Below, one piece after another: positions 44,192-52,206 of a stretch of DNA of 64,000 nucleotides (positions are counted from its first letter, which is position 1; every line of letters begins with the position of its first letter). The position numbers were made by a program, and so were the translations under genes. The stretch spans positions 160,655-224,654 of the forward strand of contig JAISAQ010000056.1 of assembly GCA_031266775.1 (NCBI GenBank), given 5' to 3'. Origin of the DNA: Treponema sp. (GTDB taxonomy: Bacteria; Spirochaetota; Spirochaetia; Treponematales; Breznakiellaceae). The notes beneath the pieces are model-generated. The model was not told where the DNA came from. It ran no database searches and saw only the letters and a list, made by a program, of their open reading frames with translations.

Positions 44192-45287
44192 AGTCAATAA
44201 TGCGGATGAAATTCAGGAAATATCGGAAATTTCGGATCTGTCAAAAAAGGGGTATCAGCTGCTCAAGGAAAACAAGATTTCCGACGCGGTTGAATGTTTC
44301 ACGAGGATACTCGCCGTAAACGACAACAACAACTACGCGCTGGTAGGCATGGGGGACGCGGCAAGAAAACGCGGTTCTTTCCGTGACGCGGCGGGCTTCT
44401 ACCAGCGCTGCCTTTCTTTTCACCCGGGAAACAACTACGCGCTGTTCGGCCTGGCCGACTGTTACAAGGCGCTCAACCAGTACCACAAGGCCATAGAAAT
44501 ATGGGAACAGTACCTCTTGCACGACGACAAAAACATCACCGTGCTTACCCGCGTGGCGGACGCCTACCGCAAGGTGCGGGATTTCAAGCATTCCAGGGCG
44601 GTGTACCAGCGGGTCCTTGAAATGGAGGAAAAAAACCCCTACGCCATCATAGGGCTGGGGCATCTGCACTACGACTTCAAGGAATACCGGGACGCCCTTT
44701 TTTACTGGGAGAAAATGCTTGAGGGAAGCCAGAACGTGGATATACGGGTTTTGACATCAATAGGAAACTGCCACCGCAAGCTCAAGACCTTTGACCAGGG
44801 CATTCCCTACTTCGAAGAAGCCCTGAAAAAAGATCCCTACAATTTTTACGCCCTGTTCGGCCTCGCGGACTGTTACCGGGGCCTTAACCAGCAGAACCGG
44901 TCCCTTGAATACTGGAACCACATTCTTGAACAGGACCCCCGGAACAAGGTGATACTGACCAGGGCCGGGGACGCGTACCGGTATATGAACGAATACGCCA
45001 GGGCGGTGGAGTATTACGAACGGGCCCTTAACATCGAATTCGACGCCTACGCGGTGCTGGGGCTGGCCGTCGTCTCCAAGATCCAGGGGAAATACGAAGA
45101 GGCGCGGGAATCGCTCCAGCGGCTCATTCAGCAGGACCCGAAAAATTACCGGCTCTATGTGGAACTTGCGGACTGTTTTATCCGTATGGGAAACAGGCTC
45201 AAAGCGGTAGAAACGCTGGAAACCTTCCAGAGATTCGGAATCAGAAACAACACCGTCGCCGAAATGCTTGAAAAAATCAGGCAGTAA
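44184..45287 (+). CDS. Cytoplasmic TPR-repeat protein
   Basis: I moved the start to ATG 44184 (MSEVNNADEIQE), which follows GGGGAAG and overlaps the upstream gene; the track ORF adds 39 out-of-place residues. The 367-residue product is made almost wholly of TPRs, about nine, such as NYALFGLADCYKALNQYHKAIEIW and FYALFGLADCYRGLNQQNRSLEYW. The near-repetition of NYALxGLADCY suggests internal duplication. No signal peptide is present. It is probably a protein-protein scaffold. It lies 3 bp before rlmN. Confidence 0.88.
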   Translation: MSEVNNADEIQEISEISDLSKKGYQLLKENKISDAVECFTRILAVNDNNNYALVGMGDAARKRGSFRDAAGFYQRCLSFHPGNNYALFGLADCYKALNQYHKAIEIWEQYLLHDDKNITVLTRVADAYRKVRDFKHSRAVYQRVLEMEEKNPYAIIGLGHLHYDFKEYRDALFYWEKMLEGSQNVDIRVLTSIGNCHRKLKTFDQGIPYFEEALKKDPYNFYALFGLADCYRGLNQQNRSLEYWNHILEQDPRNKVILTRAGDAYRYMNEYARAVEYYERALNIEFDAYAVLGLAVVSKIQGKYEEARESLQRLIQQDPKNYRLYVELADCFIRMGNRLKAVETLETFQRFGIRNNTVAEMLEKIRQ

Positions 45288-45290
45288 CCA

Positions 45291-46400
45291 ATGGCGCCCC
45301 TTCCCGGCCTTGCCGGGCTGCTCCCCGGAGAACTGGCGGAACTGCTCGGCCTTCCCCCCTTCCGGGGCGTTCAGATCTTCAAATGGATAAGCCGGGGCGC
45401 GCTTTCTTTTGACAGCATGACGGATCTTCCCCTTTCCCTCCGGGAAACGCTCGCGGAGAAATACCGGATACGTACAGGCTCCGTAAAGAGCCGCCTTGAG
45501 GCTCCCGACGGGACGGTAAAATCGGCGCTGGCCTTCGGCGGCGGGACAGGGATAGAAATGGTGCTCCTCGCGGACGGGAGGGGAAGAAAAACCGTCTGCC
45601 TTTCCACCCAGGCCGGATGCCCGGCGGGCTGCGTATTCTGTAAAACCGGAACGCTGGGATTCCGCCGCAATCTTTCCGCCGCCGAAATAGCCGAACAGTT
45701 TCTCTTTGCCGGGGATCTCTCTCCCGGCATTTCCACCGTTGTCGTCATGGGCATGGGGGAGCCTCTGCTTAACCTTGCCGAATTCCGCCGGGCGTGCGCG
45801 TTCCTCTGCCACAGGGACGGCCCCGGCATTTCTCCCCGGCGCATCACCGTTTCCACGTGCGGAATAGCGGACGGCATACGGGATCTTGCCTCCGGGGGGC
45901 CCCCGGTGCGGCTTGCCCTTTCGCTTGCCACGGCGGATGAGGAACTCCGTAAAGCGCTCATGCCCATAACAAAGACCAATCCCCTTCCCCTCCTCAAGGA
46001 GGCCCTCCTTTACTTCCAGGAAAAGGGCGGGGGCCGCGTTACGCTGGAGGCGGTTCTTCTGGGGGGGATCAACACCGGAGGGAAAGACGCGCGGGCAATG
46101 GCGGCCTTTGCCCGCGGGCTTGACGTCGTGGTAAACATTATCCCCTGGAACCCCGTGGAAGGGCTCGTCTTTTCGGGCCTTCCCCTGAGGGAGCCGTCCG
46201 CCGGGGAGACGGCGGAATTCAGGCGGCTCCTTGAAAAAGAGGGGCTCAAGGTTACCCGCCGTTACCGCAGGGGAAGGGGCGTTTCGGGCGCCTGCGGACA
46301 GCTTGGGGAAAGCGCGCGTACCTGCGCGGAGGCGCCCATGTACGCGCCCGCGCAGCCTGCCGCGGAAAGGCTCATCCGAAAGAGCGGAGCAGATGGGTAA
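45291..46400 (+). CDS. rlmN: 23S rRNA/tRNA adenine-C2 methyltransferase RlmN
   Basis: A 369-residue radical SAM methylase of A2503 in 23S rRNA and A37 in tRNA. The iron-sulfur motif CPAGCVFC (CxxxCxxC) is near residues 110-117, preceded by KTVCLSTQAG. VVMGMGEPLLN and the second catalytic-Cys region near GRGVSGACGQL at the C terminus are present. The N-terminal accessory domain is standard. The 3' end overlaps the converging DUF445 gene by 29 bp. Confidence 0.93.
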   Translation: MAPLPGLAGLLPGELAELLGLPPFRGVQIFKWISRGALSFDSMTDLPLSLRETLAEKYRIRTGSVKSRLEAPDGTVKSALAFGGGTGIEMVLLADGRGRKTVCLSTQAGCPAGCVFCKTGTLGFRRNLSAAEIAEQFLFAGDLSPGISTVVVMGMGEPLLNLAEFRRACAFLCHRDGPGISPRRITVSTCGIADGIRDLASGGPPVRLALSLATADEELRKALMPITKTNPLPLLKEALLYFQEKGGGRVTLEAVLLGGINTGGKDARAMAAFARGLDVVVNIIPWNPVEGLVFSGLPLREPSAGETAEFRRLLEKEGLKVTRRYRRGRGVSGACGQLGESARTCAEAPMYAPAQPAAERLIRKSGADG

Positions 46401-47805
46401 ACAGGGCCTGAAAGATCCCGATAAGAAAACCCAGAATGCCGCCGAAAACGTCTATCCATTTAAGCTCGCGGGCCATCACGTCAAGGATGATCCCCTCCAC
46501 TTTTTCCATTTCAAGGGAGTCGACGCGCTCGCTTACCATGGTTTTGACATCAACCGTTTTAAGTATCCCCGCCATCCGGCCCTGGACGAAGGAGACGATC
46601 TTCGCGGCGGCAAAGGAATCCAGCGCGTCCTTTTCCGTCCCGTCTATGCCGAAGAGGCTCCCCAGTTCCGCCTGTCCGAAACGTTCGCGGACCTTCCCCG
46701 CGAAAACCGCCGTGAACGGCGGAACGCCGGCGCCGGTATCCGCGCGGAGGCGGGGCGCGTTTTCGCCGGGGAAGAACAGCCGCGCCAAGACGCGGGCCGC
46801 TTTTCCGGCGGGGTCTTTTTCCCCGTTTCCCGGAAAAATATCCGCGATAAAATCAAGCAGTTCGCCCAAGGGGCGCTCAAGGCGCGTCCTTATGATCCCC
46901 GAAAGAAAACGGGCGGCGGCGCGGGAGGAAACGGGATCCGAAAGGAAAGCGGCAAGCGATCTTTCGCATCCTGAAAGAATACCCTGTTTCACGCCGTCCG
47001 CCTCCAGCGTATCCTCAAGCTGAGCGGCAAGATCGTCTATGATTTCGCCCATGCGGCCGTCGAGGGTCTTGTCGTACTGCGCGGCCGAAATGAAAAAACG
47101 CTGAAAGACATTGAGTTTGAGTATCACCTTAAGGAGAAAAACGCGGCCCCGGTCTTCCAGTTCGCGGTGAATTTCGGGGCGGCACAGAAATTTCATAAAA
47201 GATTTTACCGCGAACGGATACGCCCCCCGGGCCCAGGGGGCAAGGGCCCGGACTATCCGCTCCGCGTTCCGGGAAAGAAGGCCCGCGAGGGCGTCTTCCA
47301 GGGAAGAATCCCCTTCGGCAAGGCCCAGAATCTCATTGACACTTTTTTTCCGGAGCCTTCCTGTTTCCCGGTTTTCGAAAGCGGCCGCCAAAGCGATCTC
47401 CAGAAGGCCGGTAAAATACGGAGAAGCGGTAAAATTCCTGAAAAAGGGAAGAAACGCCTCCCCCGCGGCGGCGGCCCCGTCAAGAAAACCGGCGGCGGGA
47501 AGCGAAAGAAGTTCTTCCGTGTAAAGCGCGACGGATTTTTTTACGCCTTCCCTGACGCCCGCGTTTTTCAGGCGATCCTCTACGACGGCGGGGGTAAAAA
47601 GCTCCCTTTCCACCATAGCGCCTATGCTCACGGCAAGCCGGCGGCGCTGGCGCGGAAGTATGCCGGGGGTAAAGGGAAGCCGTACGCCAAAGATCCGTAC
47701 CTCGTCAAGCGGCCTGAAAAGCATTTTTATGGCTATTACATTGGTAATAAAACCTATGCATCCCCCCAGGACGGGCGGGATGATCCAGTAGAGAATATCC
47801 TTCAC
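46372..47805 (-). CDS. DUF445 membrane protein
   Basis: A 477-residue protein with a membrane helix at each end: residues 5-28 (YWIIPPVLGGCIGFITNVIAIKML) and the C-terminal WIDVFGGILGFLIGIFQALF. A long helical soluble region of about 420 residues lies between. The start motif NVIAIKMLFRPL is the DUF445/YheB hallmark. The function of this family is unknown, with suggested links to the envelope or spores in Firmicutes. Translation starts at GTG in a GTGA overlap with the SH3-like lipoprotein. The 3' end overlaps rlmN. Confidence 0.85.
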   Translation of the reverse strand: MKDILYWIIPPVLGGCIGFITNVIAIKMLFRPLDEVRIFGVRLPFTPGILPRQRRRLAVSIGAMVERELFTPAVVEDRLKNAGVREGVKKSVALYTEELLSLPAAGFLDGAAAAGEAFLPFFRNFTASPYFTGLLEIALAAAFENRETGRLRKKSVNEILGLAEGDSSLEDALAGLLSRNAERIVRALAPWARGAYPFAVKSFMKFLCRPEIHRELEDRGRVFLLKVILKLNVFQRFFISAAQYDKTLDGRMGEIIDDLAAQLEDTLEADGVKQGILSGCERSLAAFLSDPVSSRAAARFLSGIIRTRLERPLGELLDFIADIFPGNGEKDPAGKAARVLARLFFPGENAPRLRADTGAGVPPFTAVFAGKVRERFGQAELGSLFGIDGTEKDALDSFAAAKIVSFVQGRMAGILKTVDVKTMVSERVDSLEMEKVEGIILDVMARELKWIDVFGGILGFLIGIFQALFTHLLRSFG

Positions 47806-48203
47806 CGGCTCATCGTCTCCGATGCGGTCTGTGCCTTGTACTCGTTGTCATAAATATCCACGACGCTTTCCCGCACCCACCCTTCGGCGGGGTTTTCGTC
47901 GGCTCCCTCGACCAGCACCCAGGATTCCGGGGAACCGCCGTCGTTGACGGACCGCCTTTCAATGATCCGCACCATGGCGCCCCGCCGCATGTACCCCAGG
48001 GAAACGCCGGCCGTTTCGGGCCTGGCCACAAGGAGCGTGTAGGAGGCGTTGATTACCCCGTAACCGATAAACGCGGACGACAGGGGCTGAACGGGGGGAG
48101 GCTCCGGTAAAACCTGGCCGCCTCTGGAATCGCAGGCGGAAAGAAAAAGGACGCACAGGAAAAACCCGGCTTGACCGGATGGGCCCAAAATTCTTACTCT
48201 CAT
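47802..48203 (-). CDS. Small SH3-like lipoprotein
   Basis: A 133-residue product with a signal sequence ending in the lipobox LFLSAC. The mature part looks like a bacterial SH3 domain (YTLLVARPETAGVSLGYMRRGAMVRIIERR, then SWVLVEG and GWVRESVV). Such domains often bind peptidoglycan. The ATG at 48203 lacks a Shine-Dalgarno; a TATATT lies 9 nt upstream, so the message may be nearly leaderless. A TTG five codons in is an alternative start. It is coupled to DUF445 and starts 3 bp from the divergent omptin-like gene. Confidence 0.68.
   Translation of the reverse strand: MRVRILGPSGQAGFFLCVLFLSACDSRGGQVLPEPPPVQPLSSAFIGYGVINASYTLLVARPETAGVSLGYMRRGAMVRIIERRSVNDGGSPESWVLVEGADENPAEGWVRESVVDIYDNEYKAQTASETMSR
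48171..48200 (+). promoter_or_regulatory. Putative promoter of the omptin-like gene, inside the SH3 gene
   Basis: TTGACC (5/6), an 18-nt spacer and TACTCT lie 6 nt before the ATG at 48207. This promoter occupies the first codons of the opposite lipoprotein gene. Confidence 0.4.
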
Positions 48204-48206
48204 AAC

Positions 48207-49163
48207 ATGAAAAATATAACCGTTTTGTGCGTTTTAGTCATTGTGTTCCTCGCGGGGCCCCTTGAGGGAGGGGAACTCTTAAAGGACTACGATTTTTTAA
48301 CGGTTCCCTTTTTCGGCTTTATGTACGGCACGGCGGGGAAGACCCTGTACGAGCATCCCGGCGGAGGGAAGGAGCTAAACCGGCTTGACTGGAAGATGGA
48401 CCCGCTTTTTTATTTCGGCGGCCGCGTCGATCTGTCCAGGCCGCGGCCCCTTGAACTGTGGGGTTTTTTTCTTTCCTTCGACATGAAATTCGGCCTGCGG
48501 GGAAAAACCGGCTTCATGGAGAACAGGGAATGGCAGGCCACAAACCACGGCGGCCTTACCGCCTTTTCTTCCCACGACAACAATGTACAGAACATGACGG
48601 ATCTTGACATGCGCGCCGGCGTCTCTTTTCCGCTGCTGGACATGTTCGCGCTTAAAATCTACGGCGAATTTTTCTACACACGCTTTTCCTTTTACGCCGC
48701 GGACGGAGAGGGAGAGTACGCGAAACAGCTCGGCGCGGGAATATACGAAGAATCCTTTTCCGAAAGCGAACTGTTTACCGGCACGGTTATCTCAAGCGTG
48801 CAGAACTGGTTTGCCGTTTCCCCAGGCGTTTCCCTGTTCTTCCCCTTTCACCGGCTCTTTCAGGCGGAAGCAAGTTTCGCGGTCAGCCCCGTTGTGTTCT
48901 GCAACACGCGGGATCTGTATCTGAAGCGAAGCCCTGCTTTTGAAAGAAGGGACTACATGAAGTGGGGGCTTTTTCTTGAACCGGGAATAACGTTTTCATT
49001 TACGCCCGGCGAAAAGTTCTTTGTTTCGATTGGCTTTTCCTGGCGGTACATCAGGGGTACAAAGGGAGAAAACCACACCGGGGAAGATCCGTCCGGGGCA
49101 TCCGGAACGGAAGCCTCTCTTTCGCGCGTCGGGGTTATCATGGGCGCGGGCTGGCGTTTTTAG
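48207..49163 (+). CDS. Omptin-like outer-membrane beta-barrel protein
   Basis: I chose the ATG at 48207 (MKNITVLCVLVIVFLAG, a signal peptide) over the TTG in the track. The 318-residue product resembles OmpT. GTAGKTLYEHPGGGKELNRLDWK matches the first strands of OmpT in spacing and in the LDWK motif, and MENREWQ...SSHDNNVQ aligns with the OmpT segment containing Asp83 and Asp85. It ends GWRF, with the terminal Phe of a barrel. In my by-eye alignment the catalytic residues are replaced (Asp83 to Asn, Asp85 to Glu, His212 to Tyr), so protease activity is doubtful. Confidence 0.6.
   Translation: MKNITVLCVLVIVFLAGPLEGGELLKDYDFLTVPFFGFMYGTAGKTLYEHPGGGKELNRLDWKMDPLFYFGGRVDLSRPRPLELWGFFLSFDMKFGLRGKTGFMENREWQATNHGGLTAFSSHDNNVQNMTDLDMRAGVSFPLLDMFALKIYGEFFYTRFSFYAADGEGEYAKQLGAGIYEESFSESELFTGTVISSVQNWFAVSPGVSLFFPFHRLFQAEASFAVSPVVFCNTRDLYLKRSPAFERRDYMKWGLFLEPGITFSFTPGEKFFVSIGFSWRYIRGTKGENHTGEDPSGASGTEASLSRVGVIMGAGWRF
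48213..48241 (-). promoter_or_regulatory. Putative promoter of the SH3-like lipoprotein, inside the omptin-like gene
   Basis: On the minus strand ATGACT (4/6), a 17-nt spacer and TATATT (5/6) end 9 nt before the ATG at 48203. It lies within the first codons of the opposite gene. Confidence 0.4.
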
Positions 49164-49534
49164 GCGAGAAAGCCAAAGAGCTTTTGATCCGAACCGGCAA
49201 AGTCAAGTTTTTTTATTTCCTCAAGATCCGCCCAGCGCCATTCGGTGTGTTCCCGGAGGATGAAGTCCGCCCCTTCAAAACAAACCTCATAGGCCCGGAG
49301 CGTTCTTTCCGCGCCGCGGTGCGAAAAGACGGCGCTTCCCAGAAAGGGGCCGACGGTAACGGCGGCGGCAAATTCCTCGCGGAATTCGCGGAGGAGGGCA
49401 TCCCTGTCGCTTTCCCCCTCTTCCGCCTTGCCGCCGGGAAATTCCCATTTACCGCCCAGATCCCCCCCTTCCTTCCGGCGGGCAATGAAGATGAGCCTTC
49501 CCCTGCGGGCTATGCCCGCGACGGAAACGGCCAT
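49160..49534 (-). CDS. Nudix (MutT-like) hydrolase
   Basis: A 124-residue Nudix enzyme. The box GGKAEEGESDRDALLREFREEF fits Gx5Ex7REUxEExGU, and WEFPGG precedes it as in MutT. It could sanitise oxidised nucleotides (8-oxo-dGTP) or cleave other nucleoside diphosphate compounds. The ending WADLEEIKKLDFAGSDQKL resembles MutT. Its stop overlaps the converging omptin-like gene. It starts 3 bp after the upstream membrane gene, without a clear Shine-Dalgarno. Confidence 0.9.
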   Translation of the reverse strand: MAVSVAGIARRGRLIFIARRKEGGDLGGKWEFPGGKAEEGESDRDALLREFREEFAAAVTVGPFLGSAVFSHRGAERTLRAYEVCFEGADFILREHTEWRWADLEEIKKLDFAGSDQKLFGFLA

Positions 49535-49537
49535 ACA

Positions 49538-49945
49538 CTAAAGGAGCAGGGCCTGGGGAAAGAGGAAGTGAAGAACGGCCGCCGCCATGGCGGCAAGGCC
49601 TATCCATTTTTTATTGCGCAGCACGGCCCCGCCGAAATTCCTGAACGCGCCTTCCGCCGGGGAGGCGGCGTGTTCGTCGTAATATGAATAGATCAGGATA
49701 AAACCGGTTACAAGGCCCGCCAGGGCGGGGATCAGATCCCCTATGACGGGAATATCGCCCTGAACCGAAGAGAGGAGCTTTAAGAGGCCCGTTATCATGG
49801 CAAGTATGCCCAAAACCAGGCGAAAAATCTCGTTGTTAACAGGAAGCCTGAGCCTTTCTTCAAGGGAGCTTTCACCGTCTCCGGTAAAGAGAATGAAGCC
49901 GGTAAAGGCGTTAAAAAGTACGGACAAAAAGTAAAACTGGATCAT
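49538..49945 (-). CDS. Small four-helix membrane protein
   Basis: I chose ATG 49945 (MIQFYFLSVLFNAF), with AAAGGA 7 nt upstream, over the TTG in the track. The 135-residue product has about four membrane segments: residues 1-20, 38-58 (FRLVLGILAMITGLLKLL), 66-86 and 112-134. No charged motif or family is recognised. It lies between the single-span protein gene and the Nudix gene on the same strand. Function is unknown. Confidence 0.7.
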   Translation of the reverse strand: MIQFYFLSVLFNAFTGFILFTGDGESSLEERLRLPVNNEIFRLVLGILAMITGLLKLLSSVQGDIPVIGDLIPALAGLVTGFILIYSYYDEHAASPAEGAFRNFGGAVLRNKKWIGLAAMAAAVLHFLFPQALLL

Positions 49946-50002
49946 TTTACGTTCCTTTAACAAGGATACTCGATAAACGGCGCGAGGTCAACGCCGCGCC
50001 GT

Positions 50003-50635
50003 TTATTTTGAAACAACGGTAAATTCCAGGCTCCCGTTTTCACCCTGTATGACCATGACAAGACGGTCCGCCTCAAAGGGAACGGAAAACCGGTATTCCT
50101 CTTCATCTTTAAGGCTGAAAAAGATGCGGTTCCTGAAAACAGGGTACGGCGTACCTTCCTTTCCGGCGGAAACTTCGGGGGCAACCGCCAGGTCCACAAG
50201 GCCGGTATAGACATTGTCGTCCTTCGCGGTCTTTTTCAAAACAAGATAGGTGGCGCCCTCGAATTTCATCGCCTGGACGCTTATGCGGTTTCCCCCCAGC
50301 GTATAGGAATTTTCCGCCCCGCCGAAAACAGCCAGCACGATTATGAAGGCGGAGAGGATCAATATGGAGGCAAAGAGGACGGCAAGAGGCTTTGTCGCGG
50401 TAAGGCTGCGGAAAAAACCCATCCTCCTCCGGGGTTCTTCCCGGTAAAGAGAGCGGACCGATTCAGACGCTTTGGCAAGGCGCCTGTCCCGGGAATAATA
50501 AAAAACGGGATCTTCCCCTTCCGCCGGGCGGCTCAGGGCATATTCGGCGTTGGGCCGTCCTGAGTCCGCTTTTTTTTCCCCGTCCCCTGTCTCTTCATGC
50601 GCCTGTGTTTCTTCATGCACCTGTTTTTCCGTCAC
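50003..50635 (-). CDS. Single-span membrane protein, unknown function
   Basis: A 210-residue protein starting at GTG in a GTGA overlap with the NAD(P)HX repair gene. The first 90 residues are charged and probably cytoplasmic. One membrane segment follows (about residues 84-107, AVLFASILILSAFIIVLAVFG). The C-terminal domain of about 100 residues, probably periplasmic, is beta-rich and ends SLEFTVVSK. No family is recognised. Its coupling to nnrDE is probably only positional. Confidence 0.68.
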   Translation of the reverse strand: MTEKQVHEETQAHEETGDGEKKADSGRPNAEYALSRPAEGEDPVFYYSRDRRLAKASESVRSLYREEPRRRMGFFRSLTATKPLAVLFASILILSAFIIVLAVFGGAENSYTLGGNRISVQAMKFEGATYLVLKKTAKDDNVYTGLVDLAVAPEVSAGKEGTPYPVFRNRIFFSLKDEEEYRFSVPFEADRLVMVIQGENGSLEFTVVSK

Positions 50636-52206
50636 CGCTCCTCCTCCCGCCCGCCGCTTTTTTCCGGCGCGTCACGCCGCGCATGGCGGCCGGCAAGCCA
50701 CACGCGGCCGGCAGCGCGCGCCGCCCTTCCGGCCAGTTCCAGAGGATCGGCAAAACAGGGCTCCGTCCCGGCCGCCGTTTCAATGAGCAGCGCCGCGGCC
50801 GCAACCGCGGCCTCAAAACAGCCGCCGCGCGCGGCAAGGGCGGCGCAGAAACCGGCAAGAAGATCCCCCGATCCGCCCGCGCCCAGTTCGGGCAGCATGC
50901 CGTCCACAATGCCTGCCCGCCCGCCGGGCGATACGGCGTACAGCACGTGGCTTTTGAAGAGGACAACCGCGCCGCGCTCGCAGGCCAGGCGGGAAAGCAG
51001 GGGAAGCGGATGGGCAAGGGCGTCTTCTTTGGGAACACCGGCCCACAGGGCGAATTCCCCCGGATGGGGCGTGACGATGGTCCTGCCGTGAAAAACCCTC
51101 TTTCCGGCAAGGGCTATGGCGTCGGCGTCAAGGACAAGCGGCGTTCCCCGCTCCTCCCTTTCAAGGGCGTATTCCAGAAGGCGGTCCCGGCCGGGCCCCC
51201 TGCCCCAGCCGGGACCCAGGAGCACGGATGCGGGAACAAAACGGCCCGCCCCGGAATCAGGCGGGGACGTTCCCTCGTCGGGGATCACCATGATTCCCCC
51301 GGCGTCCCCCGCCAGTATGGGATAAATTGAAGGATCAACGACAAGGCGGACAAGGCCTGCCCCGGCCGCCTGGGCCCCCCGGGCGGCGATACGGGCGGCG
51401 CCTGTCATGCCGGGGGAACCGGCCCTGATCTCCACAAGGCCCCGTTCGTACTTGTAGGCCGTCCGCGGCACGGGCGGGATGAGGGCGGAAGCCTCCTTCC
51501 AGTTGTAAAGAACAGGCCCCCCAAAAGCGTCCGTAAGGGCGCGGGGAAAAACACCCCCTACAGGGAGAATGTCGCCGCAGCAGGGGCGGGCCGCCGGGGA
51601 GTACAGGCACGCCTTGACAGGCTCTATCGCCAGAACCGCGTCCGCCTTTACAATGGGCATGCCCGGCTCCCATCCGTCAAAACAGCCGGAGGGAATATCC
51701 ACCGAAACGGCGAGGGCCTCTTTCCGCCGGTTTATCTCTTCCGCCATTTCAAGAGCCGCGCCTGAGAGGGGGCCCTTGAGGCCGGCTCCCGTTATGCCGT
51801 CGACGATGATGTCAAAACCGGCAAGATCCCCCGGCGCGTTCCAGAGGAAGAAGGGCGTCCCCATTTTTACAAGGGAAAAAAACGCCAGGGCGCGCGGGGT
51901 CTGTTCATCCTCCCGGGGAAGCCGGTTTATCACGACAAGGGATGCGGCGCTTTCCGCGTGTCCCTTGAGGATAAGGGCGCGGAGCAGGACCATGGCGTCG
52001 GCGCCGTTATTGCCCGGACCGGCAAAGACCGCGACGCGTAAGGCGCGGGCCGTATGCGGGCGGGGAAAATATCCGGGAAAAGCCTCAAGCAGGACGCGGG
52101 CCGCTTCCCTGCCCGCCGACTCGACAAGAGAGAAGGTGTTGAACCCCCATTCGTCCATAGCCTTCCTGTCCAGCGCCCCTGACTCTTCAAGCGATACGAG
52201 TTTCAC
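50632..52206 (-). CDS. nnrDE: Bifunctional NAD(P)H-hydrate epimerase and dehydratase
   Basis: A two-domain enzyme that repairs hydrated NADH and NADPH. I chose GTG 52206 (MKLVSLEESGALDRKAMDEWG), overlapping the upstream stop as GTGA, which gives 524 residues. Residues 1-215 are the YjeF-N epimerase (VAVFAGPGNNGADAMVLLR, VDGITGAGLKGP). The rest is the ADP-dependent dehydratase of ribokinase-like fold (LLGPGWGRGPGRD, TPHPGEFALWAG, GAGGSGDLLAGFCAA). Both halves look intact. Confidence 0.93.
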   Translation of the reverse strand: MKLVSLEESGALDRKAMDEWGFNTFSLVESAGREAARVLLEAFPGYFPRPHTARALRVAVFAGPGNNGADAMVLLRALILKGHAESAASLVVINRLPREDEQTPRALAFFSLVKMGTPFFLWNAPGDLAGFDIIVDGITGAGLKGPLSGAALEMAEEINRRKEALAVSVDIPSGCFDGWEPGMPIVKADAVLAIEPVKACLYSPAARPCCGDILPVGGVFPRALTDAFGGPVLYNWKEASALIPPVPRTAYKYERGLVEIRAGSPGMTGAARIAARGAQAAGAGLVRLVVDPSIYPILAGDAGGIMVIPDEGTSPPDSGAGRFVPASVLLGPGWGRGPGRDRLLEYALEREERGTPLVLDADAIALAGKRVFHGRTIVTPHPGEFALWAGVPKEDALAHPLPLLSRLACERGAVVLFKSHVLYAVSPGGRAGIVDGMLPELGAGGSGDLLAGFCAALAARGGCFEAAVAAAALLIETAAGTEPCFADPLELAGRAARAAGRVWLAGRHARRDAPEKSGGREEER

